From Marsupella aquatica (taxonomy: Eukaryota; Marchantiophyta), in the NCBI GenBank assembly GCA_973895155.1, contig OZ316894.1:19096001-19160000 (forward strand): DNA of 64,000 nucleotides. Reading direction: 5' to 3'. The notes under the pieces are model-generated. The model ran no database searches and had not been told where the DNA came from. It saw nothing but the letters and a program-made list of their open reading frames with translations. The position numbers and the translations under genes are program-made. Positions 23,286 through 35,103 of this stretch are shown here, one piece after another. Numbering within the stretch: position 1 is the stretch's first letter; every line of letters starts with the position of its first letter.

Positions 23286-25031
23286 ATGAGAGGTGTCGAT
23301 GGTAGTGGTGGCGGCGTAAGTGCTCTCGAACCACACGTTGCGCACGCGAATACCGAACAACAACCGGGGCGGGGTCCAAGGCGTAGGAGTCACAAGGCAT
23401 CACTTGTAGTTAGTGGGAGTCATCGAGTCGACTGTCACGCGAACTCTAGGAGCGAGGGGTCAGCTCGGAACCGGGGTTTGGCTAACGTTTCTCTAGTTTC
23501 ATCCAAAGATCCGGAGGGTAGTCGTCTTGCGACCTTCAGGGTACAAGGGGAGGAGAGCGCTAGGGCAACCATCCGAGGCGGGGACGGAGTAGCCGGGGGT
23601 TTGAGTTCACTGGAGTCGCGGCACGTTGCCCACTCCAGCAAAGAATCAAGAGGGTCTTCTTCTCGAAGGGGTAGTAGGGGCGAGAGTAAGCTGAAAAGAG
23701 GAAGCGAAGGGCCGGTTCCTAAGGGATTTCCGGCGAACGGTGCGTCATCGTCGGAGCCAGCTGCTCGTTCGTCCCGGGTTTCTGCTGGAGCGGCAGCTCG
23801 AAAGAATAAACGAAACCGTAGTGCGAATGCTGTGGTGGAAGCGAGCGACATGGGAAATGCTGTTCACGAGAAGGGTTTGAAGCATGGTAAAAGTAGAATA
23901 AACATGGCTGGCCCCTCCGTCGCTGAAGAGGAGCAAATGGAACCGGAGAGCTCTCCTCGAGAAAGAGTGGGGGAGTATTTCCCTTTGATAAATGATGAGG
24001 TTGGGATGGATTGCCTCACAAGACTTCCCCGTTCTAGGATTTACGAGATGGCCATGGTGTGTAGGAAGTGGAGGGAGTATCTACAAAGTCCTGAGCTCTA
24101 CAAAGCACGGCGATTGATGGGTGTACGGGAAGACTGGGTTTTCATTTTAGGTACGAACGTGGTTTTAGATACGAATGCGGATAACAATTGGCGCGCGTTT
24201 CGGCCTGATGTCGGAGACTGGGTAAGTATCCCGTCTTGTCCTAGTGACTATACTTTTGATTCCTGCGACAAGGAGTCGATGGTTGCCGGCCTGAACCTAT
24301 TAGTCTTAGGACAGAATAAGGATGGGTATGTGATTTGGAAGTTCGATACCATCACCTGCAAGTGGTCAACCACTCCTCGGATGAAGACGGATCGATGCAT
24401 GTTCGGGTCTGCCACTTTCGGCAAGTATGCTTACTTCGCAGGAGGAACGAGCCGGGGAACTGTACTCAAGTCAGTGGAACGGTATGACTCCGAGACCAAT
24501 ACGTGGGAGTCCCTCGCTGACATGAACCTCGATCGGAAGGCCTGCTCAGGGTTCGTGATGGACGGGAAGTTCCATGTAATAGGGGGCCATGTTACGACTA
24601 GCATTCTTAGCTCAGGAGAGGCATATGATCCGCAGACAGGGACATGGACCGTGATCAAGGAAATGTGGCCCCAGCAGTTCGTCCCAAATACACAGGTCTC
24701 GCCACCGTTGGTCGCAGTGCTGAACAATCAGCTGTATGCGATCAACATCATCCACAATATGCTCATGCTCTACGACAAGGAGCAAAACTCGTGGATGATG
24801 TTGGAAAAGGTGCCGTTCAGGGCTGAGAATACCAACGGCTGGGGGCTCGGGTTCAAGTCAGTCGGCGACGAACTGTTCGTCATAGGGGGTGCGAGGGGCC
24901 CCGAAAAGTTCTTACCTAAGATTCATGCTTACAAGCCTAGAGCAGATGGAGGCGAGACTTGGCGTCACGTCACAGATCTGAAGATCCCCACAAACGGATT
25001 CATTTATAACTGTGCTGTGATGAGTGGGTGA
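23286..25031 (+). CDS. F-box/kelch-repeat protein, SKIP11-type
   Basis: Predicted 581-residue intronless protein. By family it is the substrate-binding subunit of an SCF ubiquitin ligase, the F-box docking on SKP1 and the kelch propeller choosing the target, which is unknown here. The F-box lies at about residues 232-275 (PLINDEVGMDCLTRLPR, then MVCRKWREYL). Kelch-type repeats follow from about 290 to 560, with clear blades at 372-418 (AYFAGGTSRG...VERYDSETNTWESL), 420-465 (FHVIGGH...EAYDPQTGTWTVI), 475-515 and 518-558 (ELFVIGGARGP). Residues 1-230 are Ser/Arg/Gly-rich and low complexity; similarity to the family begins only near 230, so in-frame Met189 or Met207 could be the true start. The first ATG (CAACCATGAG) is used here. 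It stands alone, with a possible poly(A) signal 337 nt past the stop. Confidence 0.9.
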   Translation: MRGVDGSGGGVSALEPHVAHANTEQQPGRGPRRRSHKASLVVSGSHRVDCHANSRSEGSARNRGLANVSLVSSKDPEGSRLATFRVQGEESARATIRGGDGVAGGLSSLESRHVAHSSKESRGSSSRRGSRGESKLKRGSEGPVPKGFPANGASSSEPAARSSRVSAGAAARKNKRNRSANAVVEASDMGNAVHEKGLKHGKSRINMAGPSVAEEEQMEPESSPRERVGEYFPLINDEVGMDCLTRLPRSRIYEMAMVCRKWREYLQSPELYKARRLMGVREDWVFILGTNVVLDTNADNNWRAFRPDVGDWVSIPSCPSDYTFDSCDKESMVAGLNLLVLGQNKDGYVIWKFDTITCKWSTTPRMKTDRCMFGSATFGKYAYFAGGTSRGTVLKSVERYDSETNTWESLADMNLDRKACSGFVMDGKFHVIGGHVTTSILSSGEAYDPQTGTWTVIKEMWPQQFVPNTQVSPPLVAVLNNQLYAINIIHNMLMLYDKEQNSWMMLEKVPFRAENTNGWGLGFKSVGDELFVIGGARGPEKFLPKIHAYKPRADGGETWRHVTDLKIPTNGFIYNCAVMSG

Positions 25032-25367
25032 GGGCAGGGTACCACCTTTGTTGTGGTATTATCAACAACGCATGTGTGTGGGTTCGAGATCTCATTTTCC
25101 AGTGAGCCCCCATGGTGTCTCCATCACGAAGGCTGATATTGGCATCAAACGACGAGAACGTGGCACTCAATGTTACATTCCATACGTTACCTGTTCTATC
25201 GGGTCTTCATGCCTCCATCGGTATAGATCAAGTGTCCTATCTTGGGCCGGCCTTCGTTCTTCTGGTTGACTCCTATTTGAAATCGCCGGCTCCATTTCAT
25301 CATCTCTCGTTCGTTACGTCACGTGGCTGCCCTGCCGCCTTCTCATCTTCTCCGGGGGGTACAATGT

Positions 25368-25373
25368 AATAAA
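25368..25373 (+). terminator. possible poly(A) signal of the F-box/kelch gene
   Basis: AATAAA directly after TGT, 337 nt beyond the stop codon, is the first good match downstream. The 3' end could be farther out. Confidence 0.45.
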
Positions 25374-28300
25374 AGGTTGGGCCTGATCCCCTTAAGGCAT
25401 GCTAGAAACAGGTGGAGGAGGTAGTGTTGATGAGAAAACCTTATGTTTGCATTGGTCCAGGACATGTTTGATATCCCAGCATTGATAGTTGATTCTGAAA
25501 TAGCTTTGTCGAGACACTCACACCACCCTTCAACTTGCCCGATTCATGCACTCGCCAAAGAAATTTTACGATTTCATCGTGGCAGTCTCCCGGAGGTCAA
25601 CCTGTGCGGATGATGTCCATCATGTAAAAGTTGGAGAGGGGAGAGTTGTGCAGGATCGGCCCCTGCTGATGTCACTGCTCTGCATCTGGCAGGGCTTCAA
25701 ATGATAGTGATTCATCGACATGAATTCAAAGAGAGGTTGAGATGTCAGCTTGGAGTAGCTTAGCGACCATATTCCCCAAAATTTAGGCATTAGAGGCAAG
25801 CGGTCTGTTGTGCTCCTCCCAGCGGCATGATTACGAGAGCATTTGATACCCCAGGAGTCAGTATTGGCTGGCCCGTCTCATTGATGGCTGCAGTTTATGG
25901 TCTTTTCCCTGTAGTTTGGGTCTTCACACCTTGATTCATCTATGTACATACTTACCGGCACACTACTTAGGTGGTGGGATTACCAGCTGAATCCGCTGCG
26001 GACGATGAAGAACGGGAATGAATCTTTGATATCTGAATTCAAATTTCATGTCTTTCGACAATCTGTACATTTTCCATTGTAATGCGAGATGATCTTTCCT
26101 CTGGGGCATCTGCTTTGATCGCGTCTAGGCTTTACTTTATCTACAAAGATCTCATTCCGGTTGTTGTGCTTGTGGAGGTTCCTTACATTTGTCCTTCTTC
26201 CATTGCCCGTTTTGGATGATGCCACTGTTCTATGTTTAGGCTGTCTCGGGTTCGTTTTTTAATGCGCATTTACCTTCGATTTATGTCTGGCCGTTATTTT
26301 CTCTATCATCGTGTTTCATGATGGAGCTTGTGCTTCCGTCTCATGCGGTGAAGGGTGCCCGGGACAGAAATCCCCAGTCGGCCATGATGGAGGTTGAACC
26401 CTACTGAACGGAACGCGAGATGGCCTTTTACAGTTGCTGAAGTGTCGCTGTGTTGGCTAATCCCTTCGCGCCCCCCCCATCCGAGGGTGTGATGTTGTGA
26501 AGTAAGTGTTTCCCAGCCGTTATCCTCTGGACTCAATAATCCAATATGATGCCAGTAGGATGGAATCGCTTAGAGACGGGCTAGCAAACGTTCTCGGAAG
26601 TCGGTCGTTGGAACATGGATATCTATTTGGTCTTTGGATCTCCTCACCTTGGAACGCAATCTGCTAGGAGTAAGTGTTCGGTTCCGCTGGCATGGACTAT
26701 AAATCACAAGTTTGAGATGATAAGGTGCATAGAGACTGGGCGCGCAGACTCTGATCTTGCCTTTTCAGAGTTGAAGCGATCTATTAGCTACCTTTTCCGT
26801 CTTTTGGTTCTTCGGACTGTTCAATGAGTGAAGGTAACAGTACTGGCTGCGGCCTTTAATGCTTAAGCTTGCAGCTTTCTGGTTTACGAGCTGACCTGCA
26901 GGGGTATGTGAGGCGAGCACTCGTTGATAAGAAGTACACAAGCAGAATTGAGGTGGACTCATTCACGATTGAATGTCAGAACAAAGATTCTACCAGCTGC
27001 TGACTGGTTAGACTGGATAGAGCACCGCCTCTTTTCCAGTCCCGTACATCAGCCTTTCTGTTGTGGTCGTTCATCGCTTTGAATGCAAGATGCTTGTAAG
27101 CAGAAAAGTAAGCCATTATATCTTCCGAACTTCTTGGCATAGACGCCAATTTCGATTCGATTTCAGACCTCAAAATGAATGCAAGCTTTCTGCAATGGTT
27201 CAACTGTTCCAGGGAAGCGAAGGAGGATAAGTGGAACAAATCATGCTCAACGTCCTCGGGAAACTCCTGCCGTTGGGAGCCAGATACAGTTCATGGCATA
27301 AAGTCTTCGGTCGCCGAATATCTTATAGACGAGATGCAACCCAAATGCATCCTACACAGCATGGAAAAGTTTGATTGCACACCAGAAACTGTGCAATCAA
27401 AAAGTTCAAATGAGCTATCTGCGCGTGATTGTAGAAGTTTGTAATACTGTTTGAGTCGGCTCGAAAGGGGAGATGTGTTTACACTGTTCGACTCAGCGAG
27501 GAAAGTGGACACAATGGTCGACACTGCCCAACCATCGGAAAAGCACTCCACGTAAGCTCGAGATTTTCTGTTCCACAAACTATTTGCACGAACGGGCGAC
27601 GGAGTTCTTCTCGTGGGGCCTTGTGTGGTCGTCGGGCCATCAGGTGGGCTGGATAGATTCAGCGAGGGTAAAGCTGGCTGGAAAGTACCGACAAGTAGAG
27701 GAACCTTGAGATTCGGATCCTTTCAATGCTCTTTGAATCTTTATATCAATTTGATGAGGACGGCCCAGGACTTCTTTCCACATAGCGTCAATCATTGTGT
27801 CTGGCTCTTCGAGATTTCACTGCAGACTGTTTTTCTGAGATGTTGTTGACTGGCAAGTGAAGGCATGAGTGATCGCAATTGAAATTGCAGTAGTGTAACA
27901 GTACTTTGGAATGGAGTCTATCACTTTAGATCCTTGCAGTACAGATTTGGTTGTGCATGTGATCGTTCCCAGCTGGACCCCATGATGTGTTTTCCCCTCT
28001 GAAGCCTGATTACATATTGCCTGGTATGATGTTTTTAGGTACAACACTTGACAAAAGGCAATCCAGGTGAGTCTGAGAAATGGTAAAGGTACTAAGGCTT
28101 GACAAAAGGCAATCCAGGTTTCCGTCGAGTCTGCTGAACTTTAAAAGCGGAAAGTCGATGAGCAAATCTGTACAGATTGGTGTGAATGATTTGAACAGTG
28201 GTCGACTTTAACACTGATGATTAGCTAGCCGCATTGAATTTCTATCAATCAGTCTGAAGACCTCCCAAATTGATAGCACCTTGTCCAACACAATGATCAT

Positions 28301-29518
28301 ACCTTCCGGACAGGGACCTGAACAAGGAGCAAGGCAAAACAAATCTGTAGTGCCTTCTGGTCTTGCTTATCTGTCATGTTCTCCTCATTCTACCCACTGT
28401 GTAAGCGGGGAATTTGAAGGGAAACAGCACCGCGGTTATTGTGGATAATGGATCTTTCAAGTGGTCCTCAGACAGCTGCCACTCGCTAACATTTACAATC
28501 AAAGGGAGGGAGGCACTGTCGGGGCTACAAAGAGATATGTTCCCTCCTATCTGCTTGGAGGGATGTTCGTTCATAATATATCTATTTCTAACTTGCTGAT
28601 TCGGAAGTTGACCACACTTGAGCCTCCCAAATTAAGGGTGAGACGTTGTACTCATATCCCCAGCGGTGATTGAAGGTCGGAGTTCTTGAGAGAAATAGTT
28701 GAAGGCTCTCAAAACAATCCCGAGGGAAGAGAAAGACACGTATCTCTGAAAACCAATAACAGCTTCTGGAAACCAAAACGGCGGTAACCCTTTCGATCTC
28801 GCCTGCAAATACTGGACTGTCTCCTCAATGACAGCCGGGGCAGAGATGAAAGAACTAATTCTCATGGTGACGAAACCCTATCACGCGTTTGGCACAGAAA
28901 TGGAAGAATTAACAGAGGCAGAGTAAGTAGCTTGCAGAGAGTCAAACTAATCAACCACTCATTTGTGATGTGACGGACGCATTTTTTATGAATGTTTTCG
29001 AAATGCCCGTCTGACACAATTCGTTGTCACAGTACTACTCAAAAGTAATTTCCATTTGAAAAGGTACCAAAAGTTTCAGCAGTCGGGGCCTCTCAGATAC
29101 TCACAGGTAGCTGCCGCGGCCTCATCGACCCTCAGTTGTGAAGTTTGACAATCATGAACTCAGAGTGCGTCAATAGTAGATGAACTACTTGGCGACACGA
29201 CCCCATTTATCATTTCGATTCAATGGCAGAGTTCTACCATCTTTCAGCATCCATCATTTAGGTTACGGCGACCTGCATGACGACGGCTTGCATGGAATAA
29301 AAGTGCGGATTCAATGTGGGACTTCTTTCACAGGCCATCCGTCATTCACCGCCTGTACTCGGGGTCCAGGTTTGAGTGACTGAATTTAGTTGCAGTTTTC
29401 GGGCGGTGACTGACCTTGTTTGTGGGCCATCCGAAAAGCTTTGCTCCAGTCTAGTTCTACCACCAAACGGATTTCAGGAAAGAAAACGATTCCTGAAAAG
29501 CCCCTTCCCATCGAAATG
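25374..29518. other. intergenic or long 3' region, no gene recognised
   Basis: Composition is more balanced than in the first 22 kb and repeats are few. Minus-strand open stretches at 26,976-27,239, 27,291-27,578 and 28,632-28,865 (the last begins MRISSFISAPAVIEETVQYL) have ordinary amino-acid composition, but I recognise no domain and found no convincing splice pattern joining them. A non-coding transcript or a lineage-specific gene remains possible. Confidence 0.4.
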
Positions 29519-30060
29519 TGTACATCTGTTGTTCACCTTCCTTCATCTGACTGACTTTGTGTCATCACTCATCAGCTCGCGTGTCCTCACAATCCTCTCT
29601 CGGGAGATTGTTGGCTCTAGCAATTTGAAAAGCCCCTTGCCCATGCAAATGTGTACATCTGTTGTTCACCTTCCTCACCTGATTGAGTTTGTGCCCATCA
29701 CTCATCCGCTCGCTCTAGTTCGTGTATCCTCAAAATCCTCCTACGGAAGATTTGTTGGCTCTAGCAACTTGAATGGAAATTTGTACATCTGCTTTTCACG
29801 TTTCTTCCTTGTGTCTTCACTCATCGGCTCGCTCTATGGCATGTCCTCAAAATCCTCCTACGGAAGATTTGTTGGCCCTGTGAATAGAAAAAAGTGTACA
29901 TCTGCTGTTCACCTTCTCTTCCCTTGTGTCATCACTCATCGCCTCGCTTTAGTGCGTGTGTTCTCAAAGTCCTCCTCAGGGAGATTTGTTGGCTTCTAGC
30001 AATTTGAATGTGAATGTTTAGATCTGCTACTCACCTCGTTTTCACTGAGTGAGTTTTGGG
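29519..30060. repeat. 113-133-bp tandem array, five units
   Basis: Units start at 29,519, 29,652, 29,782, 29,895 and 30,017 (decayed). Each begins TGTACATCTG.TKTTCAC, continues with GTGTCATCACTCATC.GCTCGC and ends TCCTC..GGAGATTTGTTGGC. The plus-strand open frame of about 200 codons across it is a reading of the repeat, not a protein gene. Confidence 0.9.
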
Positions 30061-32800
30061 GTGCTATTCTCCTTCTTTTCACTAGCTGAGTTTTGTGGTG
30101 TAGGTAACCCATGGCCTGGAGGGGGTTATGGGTTGTCATCCTAGAGGCTGTGAGCCCAAGGTGATAACCAGCCATGGCCCCCCAATGGTTAGCAAGCGTC
30201 AACCCCCTTGACCTTGTTTCACATAAGATTTTGAAATTTTGAGACTCGACGAGACTGGCTATGGATGATGAGACTTAGAACCCCCTGGAGGGCAGGCTGG
30301 CAAGGGGGTTAGGGCAAGGTTCCATGGGGCAGGGAGGGAGGAGTGCACATGTGAGTCGGCATGTTTGAGCCAATAAGTGTACAAATATGGTAGTAAGGAG
30401 TATGATTTTCCCTCACATTCCCTGTTAAACTCTAGGGGCACCCCCTGCCCCTGTATAGTGGCAGTACAGTGAATTCTCATTGGCTCTAAAGTCAAAATTC
30501 ATACATTTAAAATACTATGTACACATTGGCATATGGTGTATTGGCCCAGCGGGTGTCAGAGGGAGTGATCATACTCCCTTCCCCTGGCCCATGGAACCTA
30601 GCCCTGAAACTACAAAGGACCTGAGAGGACCTCCCCTGAAACTACAAGGGAAATGAGAGGAGGGGGTTAGCTCATCAGCTCACTCTGGTTTGTGTTCTCA
30701 CAAACCCACCTGCAGCACAGCTTAAGAAAAGGGAGAAGACGTTTAAACCACCTACAGAGATGGTCACAAACAATTCCAAACTTTGGCTCCTTCAAGGGAC
30801 TTGTATTTATTGAAAGTTCATTTTAAAAGATCTTTGGTATGAAGTCTAAGTTTAGTACAAGAAGTGGCCATCCAGTTTGCCTTGGTGAAGAAAGAATACA
30901 AGTGCCCTTAGTGCTTGGGGAAATTGGCAGTCCACTAATCTCCTCCCAAATGCCCAAATATTTCATTTTGTACAGGGATGCAATCTATATTTAACTCTTG
31001 TAAGATACTCAAGACTCAGACTCTCCTATACCCTCACCCCTAGGCTTTTATAAGTTTTCTGACACACATCAACTACTAGATCGTCCTAGATAGGAAGAGA
31101 ACCATCAGATCTGCCATCAGTCTTCCTCACACATTTGGTATTAGGCAATCAAATGGTGACTCTCTTCCTTTGTAATGGGAGAAAGTCTCAGTCTAGAAGA
31201 TTTTGACGCTTTAGGTATCGACTGTTCTACTCTCCTAGACATAAGGATCGTATATGTGAGGACTCTCTCTGGTACTTAGAAATCGACGTTCATTCTTCTA
31301 GACATCTACAAAGAGAACATCAGAACTGGCGGTGGTTAGTGTTTGGCAAATTAATATCAAATAGGTTACTCCACAGTCTGGGTCTTGGACACCACGAATT
31401 TTCGCCAATTTCGCCAATTTTCGCCAATAAACCCTAAATCGTCATACTAGTCTTTAATGTGGGTAAAAACCAGAAGTGCTTTACAGGTGCATTGGGCGGG
31501 CAACTATGAATCTCAAGTTCATGCACCCAGATGGATTCTCAAGCACGGCTTACTTTGGGTAGATTCGTTGAAAGTTTCAGCAACTGTCTTACGTTGTCTT
31601 TCGTGGCACAGCAAAGCCAGTTTGTCCGATCAACTTGTTCATTTCGCTGCCAGTGATGTCATATCTGTGATACTGTTATGCAATGTGGGTAGAAATCTCT
31701 GCTGGGAATCTTCTGAAGGAGGTGATCCAAATCTCGGGCACGAGAAAATCACTGAGCGTTAAGTATCTACACAGTGGACTTGTGGTACGTGAGAACTGTC
31801 CAGATCGGGCAATTGCTCGTCTGGAGGTTCAGAAATGCACACATTAAAGTATAAGTGAGAGGTGCACACATTTCACGCTTCTCACGCAATTGTGATCTAA
31901 TGGTTTCTTCCACTCTTATGCATTAATTTACGCAGTTTAATTAAGGGCCAAGATTACTGGTGGGATCCATTTTTAGCTGAAGATCTCCTTGCCTCAAGGT
32001 GATTGAGTGGTGATCTGCCCAGAGGTTTTACAGAGAGAATTACATTGAGGTTAATTTGATAATAGTTTTTTTTTTTTCTCTGACAGAATATGAAATACCG
32101 GATAACTACAGTCGAATTGAATAATTTTGTGCACTTACTAAGGGTGCAATCCACCTACTTGCCCTGCCCTCACTAGCTCTTTCCAAAAACCTTTGCTATT
32201 AGCTTCATCGGATGAACTCCCGGAGTATCACCTCGCCAATTCCCCTCTTTTGAATGTGAGGTCAATAATGCTTACCCAATATAACAGAGTGATCAATAAG
32301 TTAAACTATGTCTAATGGACATATCCCCCTATAACATATTTTGGGATTTTGGATATGTTGAGATCTGGTTTCACATATTGGTCAACTTCTCTTTAGGGGT
32401 TTTCAATAGTCAAAATTGTGATTGCTGGTTGATCCAGCTGTGGTCCTGCCCAGTCTTTTTATAGTTAGCAGGTTCTGAACTCAACTCACATAAAACATCT
32501 GTACAACACGATGTGAAACCATCGTGGCAAGGCTCAATGTTAACGCGAAGGCAATTCCTCCTTTACCTGCTGCCTTCAAATCAATAGGCTCCTGCAGAAC
32601 ATCGATAGATCACGTGAGCTCATCACAGCCCTCCGTCTACATTCGTTTGCATATTGACGGAGTCTCACAAAAAGCGAGCCTTCTTCTAGAGAGAAGTAGG
32701 AGATTTACTAACGATAGCAAAGAGTCCTTCGAAATTGGATAATTGGATGGCCACTCATGGCATGGCCACCATACCCTTTTGGCAAATAACATAAAGCCAA
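30061..32800. other. intergenic, no gene recognised
   Basis: AT-rich with short open stretches. A TTCGCCAAT motif is repeated three times at 31,399-31,428 and runs into AAACCCTAAAT, a telomere-like heptamer. No gene is supported. Confidence 0.45.
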
Positions 32801-32806
32801 TTTATT
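32801..32806 (-). terminator. poly(A) signal of the NAC gene
   Basis: AATAAA on the minus strand, 63 nt past the stop codon of the inferred terminal exon. Its position supports that exon as the real 3' end of the coding sequence. Confidence 0.6.
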
Positions 32807-32868
32807 TAGCTACTGTACTCGTTGAAGTAAATGGACTCCAAAGTACATACCTCAACACCTGATGCTTC

Positions 32869-35103
32869 TTAGGTGCTAGACAAACTGTCATCATTGTCAA
32901 GATTTGCGCAAGTTGCCTTGCCATCATAATCCATGATAGTATTTACTTCCTGCGATGAGAATAGGTATTCCTGCAGAGAATTAAGTAATTCTCCGATCAG
33001 AATAGGGAAGCATCCTTCTATACCACGAGTGGCTCTCCTAATTCAACCGGGCAATCAATATAGCGATGAGACAATTTAAGCTCAGTACAGTTCTGTTGAT
33101 GTCATGCAAAATTTTCACATTACTATAGCATCATCCCATATACTCACCGAGTCTAGGCTTGGGAAAGAGCCCGTGAGATCTGGATAATCCGCATTTGGGT
33201 TCGTAACAAAGAGTTCATCCCCAAGGCAGCTCCCGAAATCGAAGGGGTCCATAATATGGGGCATCACCTCGTCACATATCAACCCGAGCACGTCCTCTTG
33301 AAACTGCTGCTGTGACTCGTCTCCCAAAATTTGCTGAAACTGATGTGCTTCATGCTGCTCCGTTTCCATAGGGCTAATCCCCCCACCTACTTGGTTGTCA
33401 GTCTCATTTTGACATGACTTACCAGCAGACGTCGACACCTCTTCACAAGCACCGTAACATTCTTCGGAATAGCCTTCGGCATACAGAGCTGGATGGAGAG
33501 TTTTCATCATTGGAGGGAACTTTTGCCGCCCATTAGGAAAGCTAGTCCCCGCAGGCGTCACAGCCTGCAGCTGTTCACAACGAGTAAACCATGTCACACA
33601 ACGGATAAACCCTATACCTGATTCCTACGTGTAAAATACGGGTCAGATATCCTGGAATGATGGAGCAGAGCATTGAGAAACAGCAGCAGATGGAGAAATG
33701 CAAGAAAGTAAGTACCTCGGTTGACGTTAGCTCTGAGGCGACAGCTGCTTGCCCTTCCATGCCAATCACAGTCTGCAAGGAAGTACGCTTTAGTATGATG
33801 CTCCGACCAAGAGTGTGAAACAATGATGAAATCCATGACTGGGTCTCCTGATAACTTACCAGCTCGGACCCTTTGCTCGATTGCGGCATCGTCTGGCCCC
33901 TCATCTTTCCAGTTGCATCAGCTCTCAAAGTTCGAGGTCTTTGAGGTTTGTCCACCTTCGGTGTAGCTGGTGTTCCTCGTGATACCTCACTGATGCAAGT
34001 AACACTAATCTCTTTGCTGCCTTGGTTCAAGTCCACGTTCTCCATTTCATTAGTATCATCAGGTTGCCGTCCTCCTGTACACTGCCTTGGCTGCTTTTGA
34101 TAGAACACTTTACAGACAACCAGCTCCCCGTCAGTTTCCTCCTCGGTTTCTCCGAGATGGTATTGATGGAGAATCCAGTTGGTCTTCTCAGGTTTCGATT
34201 TTTTCGCCCCGGTATTTCTGTACAAAACCATGATCTTCTTCCATCCCAAAGTTTGCCCGTTCTCGGATACTTTCCGAGTTTTGCCGGTCTTATGCCAGCG
34301 AGTCTCCACTCCTGGTTCGGCATCCTCCGAATGAATCTTCCTGCGCTTTCTAGTTCCCGTGGTGTAGGCTTTCGCAGGTCTGTGAAAAAAATGCTTGCTG
34401 CTCCCATCCTTCTTCATATCTGCACACACCAGTCAAATACTGCGTCAAATGATTGGACGACCGTCAGGTTTTCGCCGCGAACCACACTAGGAAGTGACTT
34501 CACCGAACTGATACTTTATAATACACAAGAAAAAACTAGAATAGCATATTTGCCGAAGGCAAGGACAAATCTTCAAAAGAGTCAAAACCTGGTAGACGCT
34601 TAGGGTGGACTCCACAAATTCCGTCCTCCCCATCTAGGACAAATATGAAATTGTTGATGAGGGGATGCGGTTTGCTGTTCCCATGTCCGGTCTGAGCCCT
34701 CAGGTGGTGCAGAAGCTCTTCATCAGTCGGCTCAAACTTCACACCATCTGGGAACGCGTCCAAGTTTCCCGCAGGTTCCTGAGTTGACACAAGATAGCAG
34801 ATGAGGGCTTAGCATCCCACAACCGATCGCCATTTGTCTAAACCTGACTTTAGACCATCGACAAAGTTAGCCTGCAGTTGATTAGATGCAAGCAACTACA
34901 ACGCAGCAGGAAATGATTGAGAATCACTGGACCTTCTGGTCCAACGAGGCGAGAGATCTCACCAATCTCGAGCCAAGACGTTGGCTGCATGACTCACAAG
35001 CTCGAGCTTCTCCCGAAACCGGCAAGATTTCTTGATCGCCCATACCAGTGTTGCATTGGTTTGTTGCATTCTCAACTAGTCTCGCCTTTCGGCGACTATC
35101 CAT
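32869..35103 (-). CDS. NAC-domain transcription factor, SOG1/NAC075 group (6 exons)
   Basis: Inferred coding exons: 34963-35103, 34589-34778, 33860-34419, 33716-33772, 33148-33564 and 32869-32970. They join in frame to 488 residues and all introns are GT-AG. The NAC domain spans about 56-224 ([81 protein letters not shown]). Residues 1-47 carry a DSRR..A motif and a CxxC pair (Cys36, Cys39), as in the leader of SOG1-type NACs. The C-terminal half is acidic, Gln/Asp-rich and likely activating, with SQ dipeptides at Ser400 and Ser461; SQ sites are where ATM/ATR kinases act on SOG1. The last exon (from EYLFSSQ) follows a strong GTGAGT donor. Reading straight on instead gives an early stop at 33115. 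The start is Met in exon 1, but that exon has a good acceptor 10 nt upstream, so an earlier coding exon is possible. SOG1-like (DNA damage) versus NAC075/SND2-like cannot be settled here. Confidence 0.85.

Noticed and set aside
28632-28865. Minus-strand open stretch starting MRISSFISAPAV as a possible first exon
   Set aside because: Composition is protein-like, but no matching downstream exon or family could be found by eye; left as unassigned.
29376-29999. Plus-strand open frame of about 207 codons
   Set aside because: It reads a 113-133-bp tandem array; the peptide is itself an imperfect repeat.
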